A DNA stretch of 64,000 nt from the NCBI GenBank assembly GCA_022072145.1, contig JAJVIG010000002.1:186448-250447 (forward strand). Direction: 5' to 3'. The stretch comes from Pseudomonadales bacterium (lineage in GTDB: Bacteria > Pseudomonadota > Gammaproteobacteria > Pseudomonadales > UBA5518). The notes beneath the pieces were generated by a model that saw only the letters and a list, made by a program, of their open reading frames with translations, had not been told where the DNA came from and made no database searches. Below are positions 43,375 through 52,586 of the stretch, piece by piece. The first letter of the stretch is position 1. Every line of letters begins with the position of its first letter. Made by a program: the position numbers and the translations under genes.

Positions 43375-44445
43375 GTGAACGCTCGAACCGATGTGGGCCG
43401 CATGATGGAAGGCCAGGTGGTGACGCCGAAGCGCCAGCTGGCGATGGTGTTCGATCTCAACAAATGCCTCGGCTGTCACACCTGCTCGATCTCGTGCAAG
43501 CGCCAGTGGACGCGCGAGGAGGGGATGGAGCACCAGTGGTGGGCGGTGGTGAACACCATGCCCGGCAAGGGCACGCCGAAGGACTGGGAAGGCATGGGCG
43601 GCGGCTGGAACGCCGAAGGCGAACCGAATCCGAGCCGCATCCCGCTGCGCGACGAGTACGGTGACGCCTGGCAGTTCAACAAGCAGGAGGTGTTCCACGG
43701 CGGCAAGGGCGTCGAGACCTACCTGGCGCCGACCAACCCCGACGGCAGCAAGCCGGGCTGGGGCCCGAACTGGGACGAGGACGAAGGCGGTGGTGAATAC
43801 CCGAACTCGCACTTCTTCTACCTGCCGCGCATCTGCAATCACTGCACGCACCCGGCCTGCCTCGAGGCCTGTCCGCGCGGCGCGATCTACAAGCGCGACG
43901 AGGACGGCATCGTCCTCATCAACGACAAGCAGTGCAAGGGCTTCCGCTTCTGCATGGAGGCCTGTCCGTACAAGCGCATCTACTACAACCACGTGCGCGA
44001 CATCAGCCAGAAGTGCATCTTCTGCTTTCCGCGCGTGGAGAAAGGCGTGGCGCCGGCCTGCGCGCGCCAGTGCCCCGGCCGGCTGCGTTTCGTGGGCTAC
44101 CTCGACGACGAGAACGGCCCGATCCACAAGCTGGTGCACCAGTGGAAGGTCGCGCTGCCGCTGCACGGGGAGTACGGCACGCAGCCCAACGTCTACTACG
44201 TGCCGCCGCTGTCGCCGCCGCGCGTGGACGCCAACGGCAAGGTCGATCCTTCGAAGCCGCGCATTCCGCTCGACTACCTCGAGAGCCTGTTCGGGCCGCG
44301 CGTCGCCGAGGTGCTCGAGGTGATCAAGGCCGAGAAGGAAAAGAAGGCGCGTGGCGAAGCCTCCGAGCTGATGGACACGCTGATCGTCTACAAATGGCCC
44401 GAGGACATCTTCCCGGATTTCACGGTCGACCCCGCGGAACTCTGA
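43375..44445 (+). CDS. Iron-sulfur beta subunit of class II DMSO-reductase-family dehydrogenase
   Basis: A 356-residue electron-transfer subunit (EbdB is about 350). Four Cys groups bind four clusters: CLGCHTCSISCK near the N-terminus, CNHCTHPACLEACPRG, CKGFRFCMEACPYKR and CIFCFPRVEKGVAPACARQCPG. A Trp/Phe residue in the third group marks the class II type with a 3Fe-4S-like site. The GTG start is chosen because GGGGAGA lies seven bases upstream; an ATG at 43402 is an alternative. It lies between the gamma and alpha genes. Confidence 0.88.
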   Translation: MNARTDVGRMMEGQVVTPKRQLAMVFDLNKCLGCHTCSISCKRQWTREEGMEHQWWAVVNTMPGKGTPKDWEGMGGGWNAEGEPNPSRIPLRDEYGDAWQFNKQEVFHGGKGVETYLAPTNPDGSKPGWGPNWDEDEGGGEYPNSHFFYLPRICNHCTHPACLEACPRGAIYKRDEDGIVLINDKQCKGFRFCMEACPYKRIYYNHVRDISQKCIFCFPRVEKGVAPACARQCPGRLRFVGYLDDENGPIHKLVHQWKVALPLHGEYGTQPNVYYVPPLSPPRVDANGKVDPSKPRIPLDYLESLFGPRVAEVLEVIKAEKEKKARGEASELMDTLIVYKWPEDIFPDFTVDPAEL

Positions 44446-44470
44446 CAGGCAAGGCAAGAGGAGCGCAGCG

Positions 44471-47371
44471 ATGAACACGACGATTTCCCGACGCGGTTTC
44501 CTGCGCGGCGCGACGAGCGCGATGACGCTGTCGCTGGTCGGCCTGCGGTTCAAGGGCGTGGCGTCGGCGCACGCGCAGACGCCCTTCGCGTTCCCGGAGG
44601 TGAGCTACAGCGGCTTCGAGGACGTCTATCGCGGCCAGTGGAAGTGGGACAGCGTCGCGAAGGGAACGCACTTCGTGAACTGCTGGTACCAGCGCGGCTG
44701 CAACTGGAACGTCTACGTGAAGGACAGCGTGGTCTGGCGCGAGGAGCAGGCCGGAACCTACGATCCCATCGACCCGAAGATCCCCGACTACAACCCGCGC
44801 GGTTGCCAGAAGGGCGCCTGCTATTCCGAGCGCATGTACGACGACTCGCGGGTGCGCCATCCGCTCAAGCGCGCAGGGGAGCGCGGCGCCGGCAAGTGGC
44901 AGCGCGTGAGCTGGGACGAGGCGCTGGACGACATCGCCGACCGCATGATCGACGTGATCGTGAGCGAGGATGGCCCGGGGTCGATCGTGTGGGACCAGGG
45001 CACCGCGCAGACCAACGGCGGCGCGGGACTGGCCATGCTGCGCACCACGCTGGTGCTGGATACCCCGGTGCTCGACGTGAACACCGAGATCGGCGACCAC
45101 CGTCCCGGCGTGGCGGTCACGATGGGCAAGATGGTGTTCTGCAGTTCCTCGGACGACATCTTCTTCTCCGACCTGATCTTCATCTGGGGCGGCAACCCGA
45201 TCTACACCCAGATCCCGAACGCGCACTTCATGCTCGAGGCGCGCTACAACGGCGCGAAGATCGTCACCATCGCGCCGGACTACTCGGCTTCCGCCGTGCA
45301 CGCCGACCAGTGGGTGCCGGTCAGGGTCGCCACCGACGCCGCGCTCGCGCTCGGCATGGCGCACGTGATGATCGAGGAAGGCATCTACAACCGCGCCTTC
45401 GTGCAGGAGCAGACCGATCTGCCGCTGCTGGTGCGCACCGACAACGGGCGGTTCCTGCGCGAGGCCGACCTCGTCGACGGCGGCGCCGAGGACCGCTTCT
45501 ACGTGCACGACGCGGCCAGGGGCGTGGTGCTCGCGCCGCAGAAGACGCTCGCGCTCGAGGGACTCGATCCAGCGCTCGAGGGCGAGTTCGAGGTCGACGG
45601 CGTGCAGGGCAAGCTCGGCGTGACACCGGTGTTCGCGCGCCTGCGCGAGCATCTGCGCCAGTACACGCCGGAGAAGGCGATGGCGATCTGCGGGACCGAC
45701 GCCGACACGATCCGCGACCTCGCCCGCCAGCTGGCGAAGGCGCGCGCGGCGACCTGCGTCACGCAGTCGAACTTCTCCAAGTTCTACCACGGCATCGAGA
45801 TGGAGCGCGCGCAGATCCTGTGCTTCGCGCTGGCCGGGCAGATGGGGCGCAAGGGCGCCGGCTACATGGGCTTCCCGTACATGTCGGTCGACGGCGTCGG
45901 CTCGCTGTCGATGGCCAGCGGCCAGCGCTCGCCCAAGCTCGCGCTGGCCGCGCTCGGGCTGAAGATGGCGCCCGACATCCTGAAGCTGAAATGGGAGGGC
46001 TACACCTCCGAAATGGTCATGTACGAGATGGGGCGGCGCAAGTATCCCAAGGGCGAATCGCTGTCGAGCCTGCTGTGGCTCTACCACCAGGGCGGCATGG
46101 AGGACACCTACGGGCGCACCGAGAAGTGGGACCCGGCGATGAAGCGCCCGCTGGCCTCGTACATGGACGAGGCCGTCGACAAGGGCTGGCAGCAGCGCCC
46201 GGCGCACCGTCCGCGCATCTTCATGGAAGCCGGCGGCAACGTCCTGCGGCGCTTCCGGGCCTTCGACAAGGTCGCCGAACGGCTGCTGCCCACGCTGGAC
46301 CTGATGGTCACGATGGACTGGCGCATGAGCAACACGGCGCTCTACAGCGACTACGTGCTGCCCGCCGCGGCGTGGTACGAGAAGGACGACATCACGTGGG
46401 CGACGCCGCTGTCGCCGTTCTCGCAGGTGATCACGCGCGCCGCCGAGCCGATCGGCGAGGCGAAGCCCGACTGGGAAATCTACTGCCTGCTGCTGAAGGC
46501 CATCCAGCGCCGCGCGGCGGAGCGCGGGCTGACGGGTTTCCGTGACCGTCATGGCCACGAGCGCAGCTTCGACGTCTACGACGAGTTCACCTTCGGCGGC
46601 CGCTACCACGAGGGTAACGTCGAGGAGTTCCTCGACCTGCTCCTCGACGTCTCGACCAACGTCGGCGACGTGAACTGGGAGCAGATCAAGAAAAAGGGTT
46701 TCCAGCGCTTCACCTCGCTGGCCGAGAACGACTACCTCACGGTGGGCAACGCCACCGACGTCAGCGAGAGCGACACGATCACGGCGGGACTGTGGCACAC
46801 GGAGAAGAAAATGCCGTGGCCGACGATGACGCGGCGCATGCAGTTCTGCATCGACCACCCGTTCTACGAGGAGCTCGGCGAGGTGCTGCCGGTGCACAAG
46901 GACCAGCCGGCGATCGGCGGTAACTACCCGCTGCAGATGACCGGCGGCCATACGCGCTGGTCGATCCACGCGACCTGGCGCGACCAGAAATACATGCAGC
47001 AGCTCGAACGCGGGGAACCGCTGATCCTCATCGGCGTCGAGGACGCGGCGGCACGCGGCATTGCCGACGGCGACCACGTGCGGTTGTTCAACGACGTTGC
47101 CTCGGCCGAGCTGATGGCCAAGGTCGTGCCGTCGATCCGACCCGGCCAGGTCACGGTCTACCACGCGTGGGAGCCGTTCATGGCCAAGGGACGCACCACC
47201 TACACCTCGGTGACGCCGAACCCGATCAATCCGTTGCAGCTGGCCGGCGGCTACTTCCACATCCAGGCGCGCGATGCGGAATTCACGCCGGGCTCCACGG
47301 ACCGCGCCACGCACGTCGAGGTCGAGAAGATCGTGCGGGCCGAACGCATCGCGGTGCGGCAACTGAACTGA
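44471..47371 (+). CDS. Molybdopterin alpha subunit, ethylbenzene / C25-steroid dehydrogenase-like (Tat-exported)
   Basis: A 966-residue bis-MGD enzyme (EbdA is about 976). The N-terminus has the Tat motif S6-R-R-G-F-L11 and a hydrophobic stretch ending ASAHA. The cluster site has H67, C71, C77 and further Cys in RGCQKGAC, matching the His-containing FS0 site of class II enzymes. D209 in NTEIGDHRPG is the candidate Mo ligand. This class hydroxylates hydrocarbon CH2 or tertiary CH groups with water (ethylbenzene, p-cymene, sterol side chain) in the periplasm without oxygen. The actual substrate cannot be read from sequence. AAGAGGAGCG lies just before the ATG. Sulfotransferase and DUF1214 genes follow. 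Confidence 0.87.
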   Translation: MNTTISRRGFLRGATSAMTLSLVGLRFKGVASAHAQTPFAFPEVSYSGFEDVYRGQWKWDSVAKGTHFVNCWYQRGCNWNVYVKDSVVWREEQAGTYDPIDPKIPDYNPRGCQKGACYSERMYDDSRVRHPLKRAGERGAGKWQRVSWDEALDDIADRMIDVIVSEDGPGSIVWDQGTAQTNGGAGLAMLRTTLVLDTPVLDVNTEIGDHRPGVAVTMGKMVFCSSSDDIFFSDLIFIWGGNPIYTQIPNAHFMLEARYNGAKIVTIAPDYSASAVHADQWVPVRVATDAALALGMAHVMIEEGIYNRAFVQEQTDLPLLVRTDNGRFLREADLVDGGAEDRFYVHDAARGVVLAPQKTLALEGLDPALEGEFEVDGVQGKLGVTPVFARLREHLRQYTPEKAMAICGTDADTIRDLARQLAKARAATCVTQSNFSKFYHGIEMERAQILCFALAGQMGRKGAGYMGFPYMSVDGVGSLSMASGQRSPKLALAALGLKMAPDILKLKWEGYTSEMVMYEMGRRKYPKGESLSSLLWLYHQGGMEDTYGRTEKWDPAMKRPLASYMDEAVDKGWQQRPAHRPRIFMEAGGNVLRRFRAFDKVAERLLPTLDLMVTMDWRMSNTALYSDYVLPAAAWYEKDDITWATPLSPFSQVITRAAEPIGEAKPDWEIYCLLLKAIQRRAAERGLTGFRDRHGHERSFDVYDEFTFGGRYHEGNVEEFLDLLLDVSTNVGDVNWEQIKKKGFQRFTSLAENDYLTVGNATDVSESDTITAGLWHTEKKMPWPTMTRRMQFCIDHPFYEELGEVLPVHKDQPAIGGNYPLQMTGGHTRWSIHATWRDQKYMQQLERGEPLILIGVEDAAARGIADGDHVRLFNDVASAELMAKVVPSIRPGQVTVYHAWEPFMAKGRTTYTSVTPNPINPLQLAGGYFHIQARDAEFTPGSTDRATHVEVEKIVRAERIAVRQLN

Positions 47372-47402
47372 AGTCGAAGAACACGAAGGGGGAGCGGATA
47401 CC

Positions 47403-48608
47403 ATGAGCGACGGGGTTGCCGGAGACGGCGAACACGAGGTGCCGGAGGTGGAACTGAGCGAGCAGGCGCTGCTCGCGACGGCACGGCACAACACGGGTCT
47501 GCAGGACTTCGGCGACGAGGCCGACTGGAAGGAAGGCTTCACGCGGCTGCTCGCCTCGCTCAACGACGAGGCGCGGCTGAACAAGGTGGGCCGCCTGATC
47601 GCGTTCGGCGAGCTGCTGCGCCATCTGGAGAACCGCCTCCAGGTCACCGAAGACATACGCCGCAATCCGTCGATTCTCGCGGTGGAGATCCGCAAGCCGG
47701 TGTTCGTGGTCGGACTGCCGCGCACCGGCTCGACGATCCTGCACGACCTGCTCGCACGCGACCCGGACAGCCGCGTGCCGATGACCTGGGAAACCCACTA
47801 CATGTCGCCGCCGGCGGAAGCGGCCACCTACGACACCGATCCGCGCATCGCCCGCTGCGAGGCGCACTTCGAGCGCACCTCGCGCGCGCTGATCCCGGAG
47901 TTCCAGGCTATCCACGAGATGGGCGCGCAACTCGCGCAGGAATGCCTGATGCTCAACGCCTTCGACTTCAGGAGCGTGATCTTCGCGAACCAGTTCCGTA
48001 TTCCGTCCTACGAGCAGTGGGTGGAAACCGTCGACCAGACGCCGGTGTACCGTACGCACAAGCGCCTGTTGCAGTACATGCAGTGGCACAACCCGAAGCA
48101 GCGCTGGGTGCTGAAGAGCACCGGCCACCTGTTCGCCCTGGATGCGCTGTACACCGTCTATCCGGACGCGCAGGTGGTGATGACGCACCGCGACCCGCTG
48201 AAGCTGATCGCCTCGCACTGTTCGCTGGTATCGATGGCCTGCAGCATGGGCAGCGACCAGGTCGACAAGCGCGAGGTCGGCGAGCAGTGGAGCGTGTCGT
48301 GGGAGCGCGCGATGCGCAACGGCGTGGAGTTCCGCCGCACCCGTCCCGAGGCCGCGACGATCTTCGACATGCACTTCGCCGAGCTGGCGCGCGACCCGCT
48401 GGCGATGGTGAAACGCATCTACGCGCATTTCGGACTGTCGCTGTCGGCGACCGCCGAGGCGCGCATGCGCGATTTCATCGACAACAATCCGAAGGAGCGC
48501 CACGGCGTGCACCGCTACCGCATCGAGGACTTCGGCCTGGATGCAACGCGCGAGCGTGAGCGCTATCGCTTCTACCAGGACTATTTCGCGGTCGCGAACG
48601 AAGGTTGA
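47403..48608 (+). CDS. Sulfotransferase family protein
   Basis: A 401-residue protein with the PAPS-binding 5'-phosphosulfate loop VVGLPRTGSTILHDLLARD (about residues 101-119) and the 3'-phosphate segment VMTHRDPLKLIAS, as in the bacterial sulfotransferase_3 family. No signal peptide. GGGGGAGCGG precedes the ATG. It lies 31 bases after the molybdoenzyme alpha gene, so it is probably co-transcribed. It could sulfate an alcohol made by that enzyme, or the family may act in another way; no PAPS-synthesis genes are near. The pairing with an ethylbenzene-dehydrogenase-like enzyme is unusual. Confidence 0.83.
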   Translation: MSDGVAGDGEHEVPEVELSEQALLATARHNTGLQDFGDEADWKEGFTRLLASLNDEARLNKVGRLIAFGELLRHLENRLQVTEDIRRNPSILAVEIRKPVFVVGLPRTGSTILHDLLARDPDSRVPMTWETHYMSPPAEAATYDTDPRIARCEAHFERTSRALIPEFQAIHEMGAQLAQECLMLNAFDFRSVIFANQFRIPSYEQWVETVDQTPVYRTHKRLLQYMQWHNPKQRWVLKSTGHLFALDALYTVYPDAQVVMTHRDPLKLIASHCSLVSMACSMGSDQVDKREVGEQWSVSWERAMRNGVEFRRTRPEAATIFDMHFAELARDPLAMVKRIYAHFGLSLSATAEARMRDFIDNNPKERHGVHRYRIEDFGLDATRERERYRFYQDYFAVANEG

Positions 48609-48643
48609 TCGTCGCGCCAGCCACTCACCCGGAGACCCCATCG

Positions 48644-49744
48644 ATGAACGACAACAAGCAAACCAGCGTGCAGGCGTGGGAGAAATTCTGCGAAGACCTG
48701 AAGCGCGCGGGCAGCGTGCTGGCGCGCCCCGCGACGCCCGACGACGAGCTCACCCAGGCCGAAGGGTTGCGCAAGCTGGTGCGCATGATCCGCATGGGCT
48801 TCGAGGCGAGCCTCGAATACGGCAATACCGACCATCCCGAGGTCTACCAGCTGGTGACCGCGACCACGCTGGGTGAAGGCGAGACCTCTGACTCGCGTTA
48901 CTACCAGGCGGTGATCGACGGCTCGAAGAGCTACCGCCTGCGCGGCACGCGCGGTGAAGCGCCGTACATGGAGTTCACCGTCTACGCCGGCAAGATCGGG
49001 CTGGACGCGACCAGTGCGCAGGTCGGTGCGATCACCGAGCGGGATCTTGTCGTGCATCCGGACGGCACCTTCGACCTGTTGCTGGCACCCGAGCTCACGC
49101 CCCAGCAGCAGGCGGGCAACTGGATCCGCACCACACCCGAATCCACCGTGGTGTTCATCCGCCAGTACGCGCACGACTGGAGCAGGACGCAGGGTGCCAC
49201 GTTCACCATCGAGTGCATCGGCGCCAGCGGCGATCGCCCGCCGCTGACGATCGCCGAGGTCGGCCACGCGATGCAACGCACCAGTGCCTACGTGGCGCGC
49301 TCGGTCAACATCTGGGCCGCGATCGTCGACCAGCGGCGCGCCGCCGAGCCGAACCGCTTCTTCGTGTTCGAGGTGGAGCAGGACCCGGACGAATCACCGG
49401 AGATGCCGACCGGGCACCGCTTCTCGTCGGGGTATTTCCGCCTTGCGCCGAACCAGGCGTTGCTGGTCACCTTCAAGCCGGCCGAGGTGCCGTACTGGGG
49501 ACTGGACACCACCAATTACTGGTTCGAACCGATCTCGTACATGGACCATCGCAGCCACTTCAACAACCGCACGGTGCGTTACGAGCCCGACGGCAGCGTG
49601 CGCATCGTGATTGCGGCGCGCGATCCCGGCATGCCGAACTGGATCGACACGCGCGGACACCTCGAGGGCCCGATGATCTTCCGCTGGTCGCGCACCGCGC
49701 TGCCGGTCCCCGACATCGCCGCGCAACTGATCACCCTCCCGTAG
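48644..49744 (+). CDS. DUF1214 domain protein
   Basis: A 366-residue cytosolic protein. The C-terminal third (YWGLDTTNYWFEPISYMDHR, then NRTVRYEPDGSVRIVIAARD and NWIDTRGHLEGPMIFRWSR) matches DUF1214, whose members are found in lipid- and steroid-degradation loci and have no established activity. GGAGA lies about ten bases before the ATG. It follows the sulfotransferase by 35 bases and ends the operon that begins at 42708. Its TAG stop is formed by the GTAG head of a REP palindrome. Confidence 0.78.
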   Translation: MNDNKQTSVQAWEKFCEDLKRAGSVLARPATPDDELTQAEGLRKLVRMIRMGFEASLEYGNTDHPEVYQLVTATTLGEGETSDSRYYQAVIDGSKSYRLRGTRGEAPYMEFTVYAGKIGLDATSAQVGAITERDLVVHPDGTFDLLLAPELTPQQQAGNWIRTTPESTVVFIRQYAHDWSRTQGATFTIECIGASGDRPPLTIAEVGHAMQRTSAYVARSVNIWAAIVDQRRAAEPNRFFVFEVEQDPDESPEMPTGHRFSSGYFRLAPNQALLVTFKPAEVPYWGLDTTNYWFEPISYMDHRSHFNNRTVRYEPDGSVRIVIAARDPGMPNWIDTRGHLEGPMIFRWSRTALPVPDIAAQLITLP

Positions 49745-49870
49745 GTCCGGGCTGTGCCCGGACAATCGTTCCCCGCCGCAGGTCCGGGCTGTGCCCGGAC
49801 AGGTTCGGGCGCAATGTTCGGCCACAGGCCGAACCTACGTGGGCAATGTTCGGCCACAGGCCGAACCTAC
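49741..49870. repeat. Cluster of four REP palindromes that supply stop codons of both flanking genes
   Basis: Units are 49741-49763 (GTAG-GTCCGGGC-TGT-GCCCGGAC), 49778-49800 (GCAG head, same stem), 49816-49838 and 49848-49870 (both GTTCGGCC-ACA-GGCCGAAC then CTAC, reverse orientation). A half unit lies at 49801-49810. The first two face right and the last two face left. The TAG at 49742-49744 ends the DUF1214 gene, and the minus-strand TAG at 49869-49867 ends the CoA ligase gene, so the array exactly fills the gap between two convergent genes. Confidence 0.88.
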
Positions 49871-51660
49871 GCGGCGTGCGACGGCGGGATTCCCAAACGC
49901 GCCAGGTTTAGTGCGCTCGCCTCCACGTAGCGGTCGGCGGCCGGGTCGGCCACCCACAGCGTGTCGCCGGGCGTGGCGCGGTAGCCCAGCTTCTGCAGAT
50001 CGACCTTGCGCAGCTTGAAGGTCGGCGTGATGTCGGTGTCGTCGCTGACGCGCACGAACACCGGCACTGCGTACGACGGCAACTGCTCGCGTGCGAGCCG
50101 GTACAGCGCCGCCGGATCGAAGGCGTGGCCCGGCTGCATCACGATCGTCGCCATGCCGGCGCGGCCCTCGTTGCCGGGAATCGACACGCCGTAGACCGTG
50201 ACGGTTTCCACGCCGGGGGCATCGCCGAGCACGTTCGCGACTTCGGTGGTCGAGACGTTCTCGCTCTTCCAGCGGAAGGTGTCGCCGACGCGATCGACGA
50301 AGTAGTAGTAGCCGTCGGCGTCGCGGCGGAACAGGTCGCCGGTGCGCAGCCATGCGTCGCCGGGGCGGAAGGCGTTGCGCAGGATCTTCTTCTCGGTGGC
50401 CTCGGGGTCGGTGTAGCCGTCGAAGCGCCCGCCGGTCACCCCGGGCAGTTCGAGGATCATGCCGAGCATCTCGCCGACCTCGTCGTCCGCGCAGTCCATC
50501 AGCGTGCCGTCGGCGTTGCGCAGGTAGCAGTCGCGGTCGCGGTCGTAGCGCACCAGGCGCGCGTTGCTGCGCTCGGGGAACGGGATGCGCCCGCACGAGC
50601 CGACGCGGTTGTCGAGGTTCATCAGCCCGACGTTGATCTCGGTGCCGCCGTAGCCCTCGATCATCTGCGTGACGCCGAAGCGTTCCTGGAACGGCAGCCA
50701 GATCGCCGGACTCAGGCCGGAGCCGGTCATCGCGCGCAGGCGGTGGTCGCGGTCGTCGGGGTGCGGCGGCTGGTTGTACAGGTAGCGGCACATCTCGCCG
50801 CTGTACTGTGCGACGGTGACGCCGTGTTCGCGCACATCGGCCCAGAACCGGCTGGCGCTGAAGCGCCGGCGCAGCACCACACGGCCGCCGCTCGCCAGCG
50901 CGTTCGACATCAGCGACATCAGCGCCGCGACATGGTAGAGCGGCAGCGCGCAATAGAACACGTCGTCCTTGCCTGCCTCGAGCAGCGCGGCCCAGCCTTC
51001 ACCCACCCCCAGCCAGCGCGCGTGCGTGATCCGTGCGGCCTTGGGCAGCCCGGTGGTGCCGGAGGTGAACACCAGGCACAGCGTGCTGCTGCCGGTCACC
51101 TCGCTACGCAGTGCCGGGTCGGGGTTGGTGGCCGGTTGCGCGGCGATGTCGGCATCGATGTGCCGGCAGCCGGGCGGGGTGGGGCCCTGGTTCTCGTCCG
51201 CGATCGCGAGCAACGGCAGCGTGTCGCCGACGCCGGGCGTGCGCGTGATGCGCTCACCGCACTCGCTGCCGACGAACAGGCGCTGGCTGCCGGTGGTGGC
51301 GAGCGCATGGCGCAGCGCCTCGCCGCTCGCCTGCGTGTTGATCAGCGCCGACACGCAACCGATCTTCGCGAGCCCGAACCACACGAACAGGTACTCCGGC
51401 CGGTTCTCCATCAGCAGTGCCGCCACGTCGCCCGGGCGCAGCCCGGACGCCAGCGCGTGGTGCGCGAAGCGGTTCGCCTGCGCGTTGACCTCGCCGTAAC
51501 TCAGCGCGCGTCCGTTCCACAGCAGGAAGGGGCTGTCCGGGGACGCCGCGGCGCGCTCCTCCAGGCGGTCGGCCACCGTGTAGTGCTGCTCGGGCGTGTG
51601 TTTCATCATGCCGGCCGAGAGGCGGTCCAGCTTCGCCTGGGTCTGTTCGCGCGTGGTCAT
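49867..51660 (-). CDS. Long-chain / steroid-type acyl-CoA synthetase (FATP-like)
   Basis: A 597-residue ANL ligase of the fatty-acid-transport-protein/very-long-chain type: VFTSGTTGLPKAARITH, IEGYGGTEINVGLMN, RTGDLFRRDADGYYYFVDR, VGDTFRWKSENVSTTEVA and ITPTFKLRKVDL near the end are diagnostic. This branch includes bile-acid and very-long-chain acyl-CoA synthetases. GGGAG lies just before the ATG. It is followed on the same strand by nothing and preceded 31 bases upstream by an SDR gene, so the two form an operon transcribed leftward from the gap at 52463. It probably activates a bulky carboxylic acid (inference). Confidence 0.88.
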   Translation of the reverse strand: MTTREQTQAKLDRLSAGMMKHTPEQHYTVADRLEERAAASPDSPFLLWNGRALSYGEVNAQANRFAHHALASGLRPGDVAALLMENRPEYLFVWFGLAKIGCVSALINTQASGEALRHALATTGSQRLFVGSECGERITRTPGVGDTLPLLAIADENQGPTPPGCRHIDADIAAQPATNPDPALRSEVTGSSTLCLVFTSGTTGLPKAARITHARWLGVGEGWAALLEAGKDDVFYCALPLYHVAALMSLMSNALASGGRVVLRRRFSASRFWADVREHGVTVAQYSGEMCRYLYNQPPHPDDRDHRLRAMTGSGLSPAIWLPFQERFGVTQMIEGYGGTEINVGLMNLDNRVGSCGRIPFPERSNARLVRYDRDRDCYLRNADGTLMDCADDEVGEMLGMILELPGVTGGRFDGYTDPEATEKKILRNAFRPGDAWLRTGDLFRRDADGYYYFVDRVGDTFRWKSENVSTTEVANVLGDAPGVETVTVYGVSIPGNEGRAGMATIVMQPGHAFDPAALYRLAREQLPSYAVPVFVRVSDDTDITPTFKLRKVDLQKLGYRATPGDTLWVADPAADRYVEASALNLARLGIPPSHAA

Positions 51661-51691
51661 GGGGGCTCCCGTCCGTCTGCCGTTCGATGCT

Positions 51692-52462
51692 TCAGATCGC
51701 GCCGCCGCAGACCGCGAGGGTCTGGCCGGTCACGAAACTCGAGGCGCTGCTCGCGAGGAACAGCACCGGTCCGACGATCTCCTCCGGTCGCGCCGAGCGC
51801 TTCAGCATCGTGACGCCCTCGGAATACTCGAGGAAGCCCTGCATCTGGCTCGCCAGATCGTCGAGCATATCGGTGAGGAACGGCCCCGGTGCGAGCGCGT
51901 TGACGCGGATGCCGAGCGAGGCCCACTCGTCGGCCATGCTGCGTGTCAGCGCGACCATCGCCGCCTTGCTCGAGGTGTACATCGCGAGGTGCCCGGGCGA
52001 GCGCAGCGCGCCCATGGTGGCGATGTTGACGATCGAGCCGCCGCCGGACCCGGCCATGCGCGCGGCGACCAGCGACGACAGATGCATCGGACCCTTGGTG
52101 TTGACACTGTAGATGCGGTCGAACATCTGCTCGGTGGTCTGCGTCAGCGGCATCATCTGCTGCGTCATGCCGGCGTTGTTGACCAGCACGTCGCAGCGGC
52201 CGAACCCGGCGTAGGCGGCGTCGACCAGTGCATCGACCTGCTGCCAGTCGCCGACGTCGCAGCCCAGCGCGAGCGCGCGTCGCCCCAGCGCTTCGATCTG
52301 GTGCGCCACGTCCGCGCAGGCCTCGCGGGTGCGTGCGGTGACGATCACGTCGGCGCCGGCCGCGGCCAGTCCCAGCGCGATCGCGCGCCCCAGTCCGCGG
52401 CTCGCGCCGGTCACCAGCGCGACCCGGCCGCCCAGATCGAACAATTCCTTCGGGTGTGTCAT
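51692..52462 (-). CDS. SDR family oxidoreductase
   Basis: A 256-residue classical SDR with TGASRGLGRAIALGL, TARTREAC (NADP-compatible), NNAGMTQ, NIATMGAL, YTSSKAA (Tyr-x3-Lys), APGPFLTDM and VTGQTLAVCGG. CAGGAG lies ten bases before the ATG. It is divergent from the TetR-ADH-TorD operon, with 124 bases between them, and is 31 bases upstream of the CoA ligase gene. Oxidation of a secondary alcohol in the pathway served by its neighbours is the likely role. Confidence 0.87.
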   Translation of the reverse strand: MTHPKELFDLGGRVALVTGASRGLGRAIALGLAAAGADVIVTARTREACADVAHQIEALGRRALALGCDVGDWQQVDALVDAAYAGFGRCDVLVNNAGMTQQMMPLTQTTEQMFDRIYSVNTKGPMHLSSLVAARMAGSGGGSIVNIATMGALRSPGHLAMYTSSKAAMVALTRSMADEWASLGIRVNALAPGPFLTDMLDDLASQMQGFLEYSEGVTMLKRSARPEEIVGPVLFLASSASSFVTGQTLAVCGGAI

Positions 52463-52586
52463 GCGTGCGGGCTCCTGTGGCGATCAGAAACATTCCGATC
52501 ACTTGCTTTGTTTTTTGGCGGACTATAGCATAGCTCGCAGTGTGGATGAAAACCGCTCCCGGGCGGGCGGATCGACGGGAAATCGC

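Noticed and set aside
44420..47725. Open frame of 1101 codons on the minus strand, antisense to the molybdoenzyme alpha subunit
   Set aside because: It is His/Arg/Asp-rich low-complexity protein with no domain, lies opposite a clear enzyme gene, and is the expected shadow in GC-rich DNA.
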